Shown: positions 13,804 through 19,535 of the stretch, piece after piece
Layout: each line of letters begins with the position of its first letter
How positions within the stretch are numbered: the stretch's first letter is position 1
Origin: CAVQGZ01 sp964356295
Lineage (GTDB): Bacteria > Actinomycetota > Actinomycetes > Jiangellales > Jiangellaceae
NCBI GenBank assembly: GCA_964356295.1
Contig: CAYHHE010000056.1
Span: forward strand, 1 to 19,535
Reading direction: 5' to 3'
Length of the DNA: 19,535 nucleotides
Position numbers and translations under genes: made by a program
Notes under the pieces: model-generated
Database searches by the model: none
What the model was told of the DNA's origin: nothing
Seen by the model: the letters and a program-made list of their open reading frames with translations, nothing else

Positions 13804-14285
13804 TACGTGAGCTGCTCGATCGCCACCGTCGCAGCCACGACGAGGATGGGGTCCGTACCCGACCGCACGACCATCCGGAGAGCGCTGTCGCCATCGACCG
13901 CGTCCTGCGTCTCGGCAACCGTGCATCCCCCGGACTCGAACCTGCACCGATGCGAGATGTCCCCGAGGACCTCCAGCCGATCCTCCCCTCGGGAGGCGAT
14001 CACCCAACGCTGGGAGTCACCGATCCCCCCTACCCGCCGGACGGTGGCCGGCGTGGACCCTGGCCTGTGCACGACGATGGACCGCTCCGCGGCGGACAAT
14101 CGCTCGTCGAGCAGTGCGACGTCGCGTCCCTCGAGATCTCGGATGACGACCACCTGGTGCAGCCGGTCCTCGGTCCGGTTCACCTCGAACACGGCAGCAC
14201 CGTCGGTGGAGCGCACCAGCCGGCGACCACCCAGCAAGCCATGCAGGCGCTCGAGAAGGAGCACCCTCTCACGTGGCCCGCCCAT
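13794..14285 (-). CDS. LURP-one-related (Tubby-like) protein
   Basis: A 163-residue protein matching the LURP-one-related/YxjI pattern: repeated beta strands with AAVFEVNRTEDRLHQVVVIRD, DVALLDERLSAAERSIVVHR, LEVLGDISHRCRFESGGCTVAE and the hydrophobic C-terminal helix DPILVVAATVAIEQLTYY (usually ...LAxxVxIDQM). The fold is a Tubby-like 12-stranded barrel around a central helix; Tubby relatives bind membrane phosphoinositides or may act as scramblases, but bacterial function is unknown. ATG 14285 is chosen over the longer form from 14375 because a strong GGAGGAG precedes it by 9 nt. It is the last gene of the minus-strand membrane block, 152 nt after the PLDc_N-type gene. Sequence identity to the family core is modest by eye. 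Confidence 0.75.
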   Translation of the reverse strand: MGGPRERVLLLERLHGLLGGRRLVRSTDGAAVFEVNRTEDRLHQVVVIRDLEGRDVALLDERLSAAERSIVVHRPGSTPATVRRVGGIGDSQRWVIASRGEDRLEVLGDISHRCRFESGGCTVAETQDAVDGDSALRMVVRSGTDPILVVAATVAIEQLTYYA

Positions 14286-14294
14286 CACAACGCG

Positions 14295-14304
14295 CTCCTC
14301 CTCC
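14295..14304 (-). promoter_or_regulatory. Ribosome binding site deciding the LURP-one-related start
   Basis: Minus strand GGAGGAGGAG, ending 9 nt before the ATG at 14283-14285. Confidence 0.7.
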
Positions 14305-14437
14305 GGGAACCAGCCACCCGATCCCTGTGACGGCAGGCGACCGGGTGGACCCCGTCTCGAGACTGGCCCGATCACGGCGGACCCGCATCACCCGATCTGG
14401 CCGATCCTGGGTCCTCCCGCGCTGGGACCAGCCGCCC

Positions 14438-14770
14438 TCAGCCGGGCGGCAGCAGGCGGGCCAGACCCTGGTGGTAGTGCTCGGCCTCGACTTCGCCTCG
14501 ACGGCGGGCCAGGACCAGCTGGACGAGCTGGACGCGGCGGTCCTGGGAGTCGAGCAGTCCCAGCGGCACGGGCGCCGGGGGGGCTACCGGGCGGATGAGA
14601 TGCCAGGCCAGGGCTGTCGGGAACACGACGGTCACCGCGACAACCCAGGCCAGGCGGCCCGTGTTCGACAGGCCTGGCCGTCGCAGCACGTCCAGCACGG
14701 TGACGGCCCAGACCAGGATCGCCGGGACCACCAGCCCCCAGACGTACAGCGGGGTCGACCCGACGGTCAC
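14438..14770 (-). CDS. PLDc_N-type membrane protein with SHOCT-like tail
   Basis: A 110-residue protein. Two transmembrane helices (about 9-28 and 39-58) flank VLDVLRRPGLSNTGRLAW, and the second ends PTALAWHLIRP: the PLDc_N (cardiolipin synthase N-terminal) pattern without any phospholipase D catalytic domain. The tail, QLVQLVLARRRGEVEAEHYHQGLARLL, resembles a degenerate SHOCT helix pair. The layout is the same as the plus-strand gene at 10970, so the two opposing blocks carry one copy each. It starts at GTG 14768-14770, which overlaps the stop of the gene before it (GTGA), implying translational coupling. Function is unknown. Confidence 0.75.
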   Translation of the reverse strand: MTVGSTPLYVWGLVVPAILVWAVTVLDVLRRPGLSNTGRLAWVVAVTVVFPTALAWHLIRPVAPPAPVPLGLLDSQDRRVQLVQLVLARRRGEVEAEHYHQGLARLLPPG

Positions 14771-15009
14771 GGCCCGACCTCACGCAGCGCCTCGGTCACG
14801 GACCGAATCAGCGCATCACGGTTGCGGCGCGCCATCTCCAGCGGACCTCCGGTCCGTCCCGAGGTCCACCACCGGCGGATCCCCCGCCACGCCTGCACGG
14901 CGCGTTCGGCCACGATCACCGTGGCCACCAGGAAGGCTGGGACGAGCAGGGCGATCAGCAGCCCGGTCTGCCAGCCACCCCGGCTTGCGGACCACACCGC
15001 CAGGCCCAC
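14767..15009 (-). CDS. Small single-helix membrane protein
   Basis: An 80-residue protein with one transmembrane helix (about 15-34, LLIALLVPAFLVATVIVAER) followed by a basic, Trp-rich cytoplasmic segment. No family is recognised. The GTG start directly follows the TAG stop of the acyltransferase frame (15010-15012) without a gap, and its own stop overlaps the next start by 4 nt, so it is embedded in a tight operon. GTG 14997 is an alternative start. It may be an accessory subunit of the acyltransferase or of the PLDc_N-type protein; this is inference from spacing alone. Confidence 0.65.
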   Translation of the reverse strand: MGLAVWSASRGGWQTGLLIALLVPAFLVATVIVAERAVQAWRGIRRWWTSGRTGGPLEMARRNRDALIRSVTEALREVGP

Positions 15010-16154
15010 CTACTCCGTCAGGAACACCACCAGGGCCACCAGAGGCAGGATCGTGGCGCGCATGGCTGGCGCGGCCGGGATCAGTCGAGTGGCCTGGGTC
15101 AGCAGGTAGGGCAGGAGTCCGAGAACCGCGCCCACGAGCGCGTAGGGAAGCAGGAGAACGGCGAGCAGAACATCGAGCGCGAGCTGGGCGACGAGCCGAG
15201 GCCGCGAGCCGGGAGCAGACAGGATCGCGTCGGTCGAGCGCACCGCGTCCAGGCTTGTCCGGTACGCCCGGGCCTCCTCCCGAGGGTCGGCCAGAACGGC
15301 GTGCGGCAGCCGTGCCAGCGTCCCGGCCAGCGGCTCACGCAGCGCCAGCGGGACGTCCACCCCGTCGTCGGACGTTGCGCCCACCGACCGGATCGTCACC
15401 TCGGCGGCGAGCTGGAGGTCGGCCGCCTCCGCCCAGTCGTCGAAGTCCGGACCCGCCTGCCGCAGCGAGGCGTCGATCTGCGCGTTGAGCAGCTCGACCG
15501 GCCCGCGATCAACGGCCCCGCCGCGTCCGCCGTCGGGCAGTCCCGCAGCGAAGCGGTCGAGGTCCAGCGGGGCTCCGAAGGCCACCAGCACCCGACTGCG
15601 GAAGGCAGCCTTGTCCTCGTAGTGGATCCCGACGGGCTGCACCTCGATGCCTGGCACCCCGGCCGCTGCAGCGCCCAACGCGATCCGGGCCGCTCCTGTC
15701 TTCACCGGGGCGAGAAAGGGGTCGTCCTGGGTAACTCCCTCGGGGAAGATTCGGGGAAGATGAGGACCGACGATCCCTCGCGGAGGGCGTCGTAGCAGGC
15801 CGCGAACATGGCGTCGTTGCTGGCGGCGGCACCATCGGCGGAGTCAGCCCGCCGGTGCACGGGGATGGCACCGATCCAGCGCATGAACCGTCCGGCCACA
15901 GGGGTGGACCAGATCACGTCGCGGGCGACGATGCGGGGGAACCGCGGCGACAGGTACACCAGCAGCAGCGCGTCGGCCAGGCCGCCGAAGTGGTTGGACA
16001 CCATCACCGACGGCCCGGACGGGGCATCCTGCACCGCGACCACCTCGATCTCGCGGTAGGTCAGCCGAGCAGCGACCTCCGCCAACCGGCGAGCGACCCG
16101 TGCTCCGCGCGGTACCGGGGGCCCTGCCATGTCCTGGCCGGTGTCGTCGGCCAT
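15010..16154 (-). pseudogene. PlsC-type acyltransferase split by an 11-bp duplication
   Basis: A glycerolipid (lysophosphatidate-type) acyltransferase. The N-terminal part has the NHFGGLAD motif (His and Asp of the active site, spaced one residue more than classical HX4D), GAIPVHRR (acceptor site) and VLIFPE. In the present sequence the frame then slips to ESSPRELPRTTPFSPR and stops at 15702-15704. Deleting one copy of an exact 11-bp tandem duplication (15740-15761) restores IFPEGVTQDDPFLAPVKTG and an uninterrupted 377-codon frame to 15010. The C-terminal half includes two transmembrane helices near its end. As it stands, a 150-residue N-terminal product lacks the FPEG motif; the second half could start at GTG 15703-15705, overlapping the stop as GTGA. 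The ATG at 16154 (TGGGGGG upstream) is the chosen start; ATG 16130 is possible. The gene overlaps the upstream CREST gene by 94 nt. Confidence 0.88.
15740..15761. repeat. Exact 11-bp tandem duplication inside the acyltransferase
   Basis: TCGGGGAAGAT occurs at 15740-15750 and again at 15751-15761 with no spacer. On the coding strand this is ATCTTCCCCGA twice, within the codons for the conserved IFPEG motif. Eleven bases shift the frame; one copy fits the family sequence exactly. Confidence 0.95.
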
Positions 16155-16672
16155 AGGGCTGCCCCCCAGGCTGTGAACGCGGCCGCGGCCAGGACATGCC
16201 AGGCGCCGTGCCACTGGATCAGGGAGTCAGGCCGACACAGGGGACTCCCGGTGCGCCCCAGCACGTAGGCGAGCGCGGCGCCCGCCATGAGGCCCCCTGC
16301 CACGGCCGCCTGTCGCCGGCCGCCCGGAGGGATCGGCGCGCGTCCACGCGCGACCCGGACCACCGGTACCGTGACTGCCTCGGTCACCATCAGGGCGATA
16401 CTCCCGTCGTGGAGCACCCGAGCTCCCCGGCCCTGCGGCCCGTGGTACCACCAGCTGCCCAGACCCGTCAGCGCCAGCGTCTCGGGGTACCCGGCGGGAG
16501 CCACCCACTCGTGGTGGCCACGCTCAGCCCTTCCCTGCCAGAGAACGACGGCCCCCCCGACGAACGCCAGGCTCGTCATCGCTGCCACCGGTTGAGCCAG
16601 GCCGCTCGGGTGGACCGCTTCGCAGTCCGAGGCCCCAAGCCGGCGATGCGCAGTCGACGCCGTCGTGCCCAT
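16061..16672 (-). CDS. CREST-superfamily membrane hydrolase (alkaline-ceramidase-like)
   Basis: A 203-residue multi-pass membrane protein carrying the CREST signature residues: CE (C17-E18) before the first helix, SxxxH (S73, H77 in GSWWYHGP), Asp in VLHDGS (D89), and HxxxH (H155, H159 in IQWHGAWHVLAA). In this superfamily (alkaline ceramidases, PAQR receptors, Per1) these His/Asp residues bind a zinc ion that hydrolyses amide or ester bonds in lipids. A lipid-amidase role is therefore plausible, but bacterial members are mostly uncharacterised. The start is uncertain: ATG 16672 is used because the family-like part begins just after it; upstream ATGs at 16753 and 16852 add an unlikely tail. 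It is the promoter-proximal gene of the minus-strand block and overlaps the acyltransferase start. Confidence 0.75.
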   Translation of the reverse strand: MGTTASTAHRRLGASDCEAVHPSGLAQPVAAMTSLAFVGGAVVLWQGRAERGHHEWVAPAGYPETLALTGLGSWWYHGPQGRGARVLHDGSIALMVTEAVTVPVVRVARGRAPIPPGGRRQAAVAGGLMAGAALAYVLGRTGSPLCRPDSLIQWHGAWHVLAAAAFTAWGAALWPTTPARTWQGPRYRAEHGSLAGWRRSLLG

Positions 16673-16866
16673 CGGGCCATCATGCCCAGCGCGCCTGGGC
16701 CTCCGAGATGCGGCTGTCGATGCTGCCCGGACGGGGACCGCGAAGAGCGTCATCGATGTGGCAGCATGCGCGACGTCAGTCTCGCTTTTCCCCCCGATGG
16801 CATGACGACACGCCAGAGGATCACCCACCAGACTGATTGGCCACCCACGCAACGTCGGGAGATGTC

Positions 16867-17004
16867 ATGCCCGGACTCATCAGAGGCGTCGCCCGAACCG
16901 CCGTCGCCGCGGGAACGGCCACCGCGGTGTCCAACAACGTCGCGCGGCGGCAGGCCGGCCGCTGGGCCGAGAGGAGTTCGCCGCGCAGACGGCCCGCACC
17001 CTAG
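16867..17004 (+). pseudogene. N-terminal fragment of a short SHOCT-type protein
   Basis: A 45-codon frame beginning MPGLIRGVARTAVAAGTATA and continuing VSNNVARRQAGRWAE. This is the N-terminal segment I know from short actinobacterial proteins that normally carry a Pro-rich linker and a C-terminal SHOCT domain and are about twice as long. Here the frame runs into SSPRRRPAP and stops. At GCCGAGAGGAG, removing two bases would give WAEEFAAQTAR, so a 2-bp slip is likely, yet no SHOCT domain follows in any frame. GGGAG (16857-16861) lies 5 nt before the ATG. It could still be expressed as a micro-protein. Confidence 0.45.
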
Positions 17005-17007
17005 GCC

Positions 17008-17013
17008 TAGCCT
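17008..17013 (+). promoter_or_regulatory. Possible -10 box for the multi-pass membrane protein
   Basis: TAGCCT fits TANNNT and would give a leader of about 100 nt that contains the hairpin at 17054-17070. No clear -35. Confidence 0.25.
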
Positions 17014-17053
17014 GTGAGGGTCGCGCTGCTGCGCCGGCCAGCTGTACCGATCA

Positions 17054-17070
17054 CGAGGGCAGAGCCCTCG
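17054..17070 (+). promoter_or_regulatory. Perfect hairpin in leader of membrane protein gene
   Basis: CGAGGGC (17054-17060), loop AGA, GCCCTCG (17064-17070): a perfect 7-bp stem 37 nt before the ribosome binding site. It could be an operator, a leader hairpin, or a terminator for upstream transcription; there is no T-run. Confidence 0.4.
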
Positions 17071-17118
17071 AAGGACCACTAGTGACGCGCCAGATGGGCG
17101 TGTGTCGAGGAGGGAATC

Positions 17119-18456
17119 ATGGCTGCGACGGAGCCCATCGAGGTCGAGCAGCTGCGTCGTGAGGTCGAGACGCTGCAGCGGCAGCTCGGTTCGGAACGCG
17201 CAGCACGCTCAGCGCGCATCCGCACGGTGTTCGCCTGGATACTGACCGTGCTGGCCGTGATCGCCACGACCCTCGCTCTGCTGGCGATCTGGACCTTCCG
17301 CACCCTCACCGACACCGACCTGTTCGTCGACAGGGTCGGGTCGATCATCGAGCAGCCCGAGGTGGCCGCGGCGGTCGGGGATGCCGCCGCGGAACAACTC
17401 GTCGTGGCCCTCGACCTCGAGGAGCGCCTTGCCTCCAGGCTGCCTGAGGGGGCGGCAGTCGCGGCAGGCCCGATCGCGACGGCGGCGCAGGACTACCTTG
17501 CCCAGGGGGCGACCGCGCTGGTGCAGACCGAGCAGTTCCAGGCAGCGTTCGACGCCGCACTGGCCGGCGGGCACCGCCTGAGCATCGGCGTGCTGTCCGG
17601 GTCGGACACCACTGCCATCGAGAACGCCGACGGAGTCATCGTCCTGGACATCACCCCAGTGGTGAACGCCCTGCTTCTCGAGGGCTCGGCGTTCCTGTCC
17701 GACCTGCTCGACCGGGAGATCACCGCGCCGACCGTCACCCCGGAGAACATCGACGCGGCGATCGCAGCCCTCGAGGAGCAGCTCGACACCGACCTGCCTG
17801 CCGACTTCGGGCAGGTTGTGCTGGTCGAGTCCGAACAGCTGGCCGTCGCGCAGCAGGCGTACCAGACCACCCGCGTCGCGACGTGGCTGGCGCCCATCGC
17901 CGCACTAGTGCTCATCGGCCTCGCGGTGGCTGTCTCCCTCCGCCGGGTGCGCACGGCGCTCGCGATCGTGATCGGGGTCGCGCTGCTGCTGCTGCTCGTG
18001 GCCGTGGCACTCCAGCCGATCCAGTCCTCCGTGGTGGGCTCGGTCCCCGAGGTCGGCCTTCGCGACGCGGTGGCGGCCGCCTTCGGCACGGTGGTCAGCT
18101 CCCTGCTCACCGGCATCGTCGTCGTGGTCGTGCTCGGAGTGCTGGCCGCGGTCGCGCTGTACCTGCTGGGCGACTCGCGCGGCGCGCGGGCCGGCCGTGA
18201 CATCGTGACCCAGGCGCCCAGTCTTGCGGCCAGCCACCGGGGGTGGTTCCTCGGAGGCGGTGCGGTCGTCGCCCTGCTGCTGCTCGCGGTGATCCCCGGC
18301 CGCTCGTGGGGTCAGCTCCTCGTGGTGCTGCTGCTCTACGTCGGCTATGCGCTGGCCGTCCTGCTGGCTCCCCGTCCGGCCGAGCCCGCGCCGGACGAGC
18401 AGCAGCCCGAGCCGGTACCGGAGGCCAGCGGCACCGCGGACTCGACCCAGTCCTGA
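17119..18456 (+). CDS. Actinobacterial multi-pass membrane protein with extracytoplasmic domain
   Basis: A 445-residue protein. Residues 5-34 form a charged coiled coil (EVEQLRREVETLQRQL), 36-60 a transmembrane helix, then an extracytoplasmic domain of about 190 residues starting LTDTDLFVDRVGSIIEQPEV, which recalls a widespread actinobacterial pattern (DTDxYVxTVAPLAxDPAV). Five or so further helices follow (about 256-276, 282-300, 325-350, 372-390, 397-415), then a Pro/Glu-rich cytoplasmic tail. No catalytic motif is visible and the function is unknown. GAGGAGGG (17107-17114) is a strong ribosome binding site 4 nt before the ATG. It appears to be transcribed alone, followed by a stem-loop. 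Confidence 0.85.
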   Translation: MAATEPIEVEQLRREVETLQRQLGSERAARSARIRTVFAWILTVLAVIATTLALLAIWTFRTLTDTDLFVDRVGSIIEQPEVAAAVGDAAAEQLVVALDLEERLASRLPEGAAVAAGPIATAAQDYLAQGATALVQTEQFQAAFDAALAGGHRLSIGVLSGSDTTAIENADGVIVLDITPVVNALLLEGSAFLSDLLDREITAPTVTPENIDAAIAALEEQLDTDLPADFGQVVLVESEQLAVAQQAYQTTRVATWLAPIAALVLIGLAVAVSLRRVRTALAIVIGVALLLLLVAVALQPIQSSVVGSVPEVGLRDAVAAAFGTVVSSLLTGIVVVVVLGVLAAVALYLLGDSRGARAGRDIVTQAPSLAASHRGWFLGGGAVVALLLLAVIPGRSWGQLLVVLLLYVGYALAVLLAPRPAEPAPDEQQPEPVPEASGTADSTQS

Positions 18457-18463
18457 CCTTGGT

Positions 18464-18509
18464 CGGCTGCCATGACCATCGGCGGTCGGCATGGCTGCCG
18501 CTGCAGCCG
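18464..18509 (+). terminator. Stem-loop after the multi-pass membrane protein
   Basis: GCCATGACC (18469-18477) pairs with GGT (18484-18486) and, after a 3-nt bulge, CATGGC (18490-18495). An alternative outer pairing is CGGCTGC (18464-18470) with GCAGCCG (18503-18509). It begins 8-12 nt after the stop. There is no T-run. Confidence 0.35.
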
Positions 18510-18541
18510 GTGAGCGCGCCGATGCCCAGCGTCCCTGCCCG

Positions 18542-18547
18542 TAGCCT
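18542..18547 (+). promoter_or_regulatory. -10 box for probable leaderless hydrolase transcript
   Basis: TAGCCT (TANNNT) lies 8 nt before the ATG at 18556, and no Shine-Dalgarno sequence is present, consistent with leaderless transcription. Confidence 0.4.
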
Positions 18548-18555
18548 TGGCCCCG

Positions 18556-19455
18556 ATGAGCATTCGTGTGGCACCGGCGAACGGGATCGAGATCGCGTAC
18601 GAGACGTTCGGCGACTCCCGCGGGGTCCCGCTGGTCATGGTCATGGGCCTTGGCACCCAGATGCTCGCCTGGCCGGACGAGATGTGCGCCGACCTCGCCG
18701 AGCGAGGGCACTTCGTCGTGCGCTTCGACAACCGCGACGTCGGGCTGTCGACGCACCTGCGGGACGTGCGCGCGCCGCGCCTGAGCGACATCCTGCTGCA
18801 CCGCCGCGACCCGCCTTACACGATCGACGACATGGCCGACGACACCGTCGGACTCATCGACGCCCTCGAGCTGGGGTCGGCACATCTCGTCGGGGCGTCG
18901 ATGGGCGGGTTCATCGCCCAGACGGTCGCCGTGCGACACCCCCACGCCGTTCGAAGCCTGACGCTCATCATGACCTCGACCGGGTCCAGGCGCGTGGGCA
19001 ACCCGAAGCCGGCGTTGTTCGGTGCGCTGACCAAGGGGCGGGTGGTGGCCGACCGGCAGTCCGCGCAGGCCCGGGCCGTGGAGACCTTCCGGATCATCGG
19101 GTCCCGGGGGTACGCGTTCGATGAGGAGTACCTGGCCGACATCGCGGGTCGGTCCTACGACCGCGCGTACGACCCGGGCGGCTACTTTCGCCAGCTCGCG
19201 GCCATCGCCGCCCAGCGCGACCGGTCGAGCGAGCTGCGGAACGTGACGGTGCCCGCCCTGGTGATCCACGGCCTGCACGATCCGCTCGTCGCGGTCAGCG
19301 GGGGACTGGCCGTGGCGAGGCTGCTCCGGAATGCGAGGTTCGTCGGGTTCTCCGGGATGGGCCATGACATGCCCCGCGAGCTGTGGCCGCAGCTCGTCGA
19401 CGAGATCAGCGACCTCACCGCCCGTGCCGAGGCTGCCGCGCGGACATCGGTCTGA
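18556..19455 (+). CDS. Alpha/beta-fold hydrolase
   Basis: A 299-residue alpha/beta hydrolase. The catalytic triad is visible: nucleophile S115 in GASMGG, acid D242 in HGLHDPLV, and H270 in SGMGHDMP. The oxyanion-hole region is VMVMGLGTQMLAWP, and RFDNRDVGLSTHL is typical of the esterase/hydrolase group that includes RdmC-like methylesterases and many unassigned actinobacterial enzymes. A cap of about 90 residues (120-215) sits between strand beta6 and the acid. There is no signal peptide, so it is cytoplasmic. The substrate is unknown. ATG 18556 is preferred over TTG 18547, since MSIRVAPANGIEIAYE matches the family start and fits the promoter. The next gene begins 42 nt downstream and may be in the same unit or have its own signals. 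Confidence 0.93.
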   Translation: MSIRVAPANGIEIAYETFGDSRGVPLVMVMGLGTQMLAWPDEMCADLAERGHFVVRFDNRDVGLSTHLRDVRAPRLSDILLHRRDPPYTIDDMADDTVGLIDALELGSAHLVGASMGGFIAQTVAVRHPHAVRSLTLIMTSTGSRRVGNPKPALFGALTKGRVVADRQSAQARAVETFRIIGSRGYAFDEEYLADIAGRSYDRAYDPGGYFRQLAAIAAQRDRSSELRNVTVPALVIHGLHDPLVAVSGGLAVARLLRNARFVGFSGMGHDMPRELWPQLVDEISDLTARAEAAARTSV

Positions 19456-19497
19456 CGAGGACGAGGTGCCTCACGTGGACGTAGGAGTGACAGGGTC

Positions 19498-19535
19498 GTG
19501 AGCCCCGTCATCGCAGTTGACGCGCTGTCCAAGCG
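19498..19535 (+). CDS. Start of a probable ABC-transporter ATP-binding protein (partial)
   Basis: Only 12 full codons are in the window: GTG SPVIAVDALSK(R). The pattern 'short N-terminus, I-x-V-x-x-L-S-K' is how ABC-transporter ATPase subunits usually begin. AGGAG (19483-19487) lies 10 nt upstream of the GTG. Walker motifs would lie beyond the window, so the call rests on a few residues. Confidence 0.5.
   Translation, partial: MSPVIAVDALSK

Noticed and set aside
17905..19365. A 486-codon minus-strand open frame
   Set aside because: It lies antisense to the membrane protein and the alpha/beta hydrolase, both of which have clear family motifs.

Overview
The window comes from a very high-GC Gram-positive bacterium, almost certainly an actinobacterium. 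Codon third positions are nearly all G or C, GTG/TTG starts are frequent, and several genes have a TANNNT -10 box 6-9 nt before the start codon, as in leaderless actinobacterial mRNAs. Small PLDc_N/SHOCT proteins, a DUF7144 protein, a large ATP-binding LuxR regulator and an actinobacterial-type multi-pass membrane protein fit this. I cannot name the genus; Micrococcales-like (for example the Cellulomonas neighbourhood) is a guess.

Left part (1-3.1 kb): about 520 bases without a convincing gene but with two direct-repeat structures (a 31-bp-period repeat cut by the window edge and a perfect 25-bp tandem duplication). Then, on the minus strand, a small Cys-containing ORF and a Bcp-type peroxiredoxin. 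Divergent from the peroxiredoxin is a fused CbiM-CbiN cobalt/nickel uptake protein whose core promoter contains a perfect 9+3+9 palindrome. A YbjQ/UPF0145 protein follows.

Middle left (3.1-8.0 kb): a minus-strand cytoplasmic GH76 (alpha-1,6-mannanase-like) protein, two adjacent small lipoproteins of the same layout, and a 742-residue STAND/LuxR (MalT-like) regulator.

Membrane/lipid cluster (8.1-16.7 kb): plus-strand genes run DUF7144 membrane protein, phage-holin-IV-like protein overlapping an AarF/UbiB (ABC1) kinase, PLDc_N+SHOCT protein, and a holin-IV domain fused to an alkaline-phosphatase-superfamily hydrolase. Converging on them is a minus-strand block: CREST-superfamily (alkaline-ceramidase-like) membrane protein, PlsC-type acyltransferase, small membrane protein, second PLDc_N-type protein, and LURP-one/Tubby-like protein. 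Two families occur twice (holin-IV and PLDc_N). The set suggests a membrane-lipid or envelope-stress locus. The acyltransferase is disrupted by an exact 11-bp tandem duplication whose removal restores a 377-codon frame. Two further small genes (13.5 and 16.9 kb) also look broken.

Right end (17.1-19.5 kb): a multi-pass membrane protein with an extracytoplasmic domain, an alpha/beta hydrolase with a probable leaderless promoter, and the first codons of what looks like an ABC-transporter ATPase. No tRNA, rRNA, CRISPR array or intact insertion sequence was recognised.
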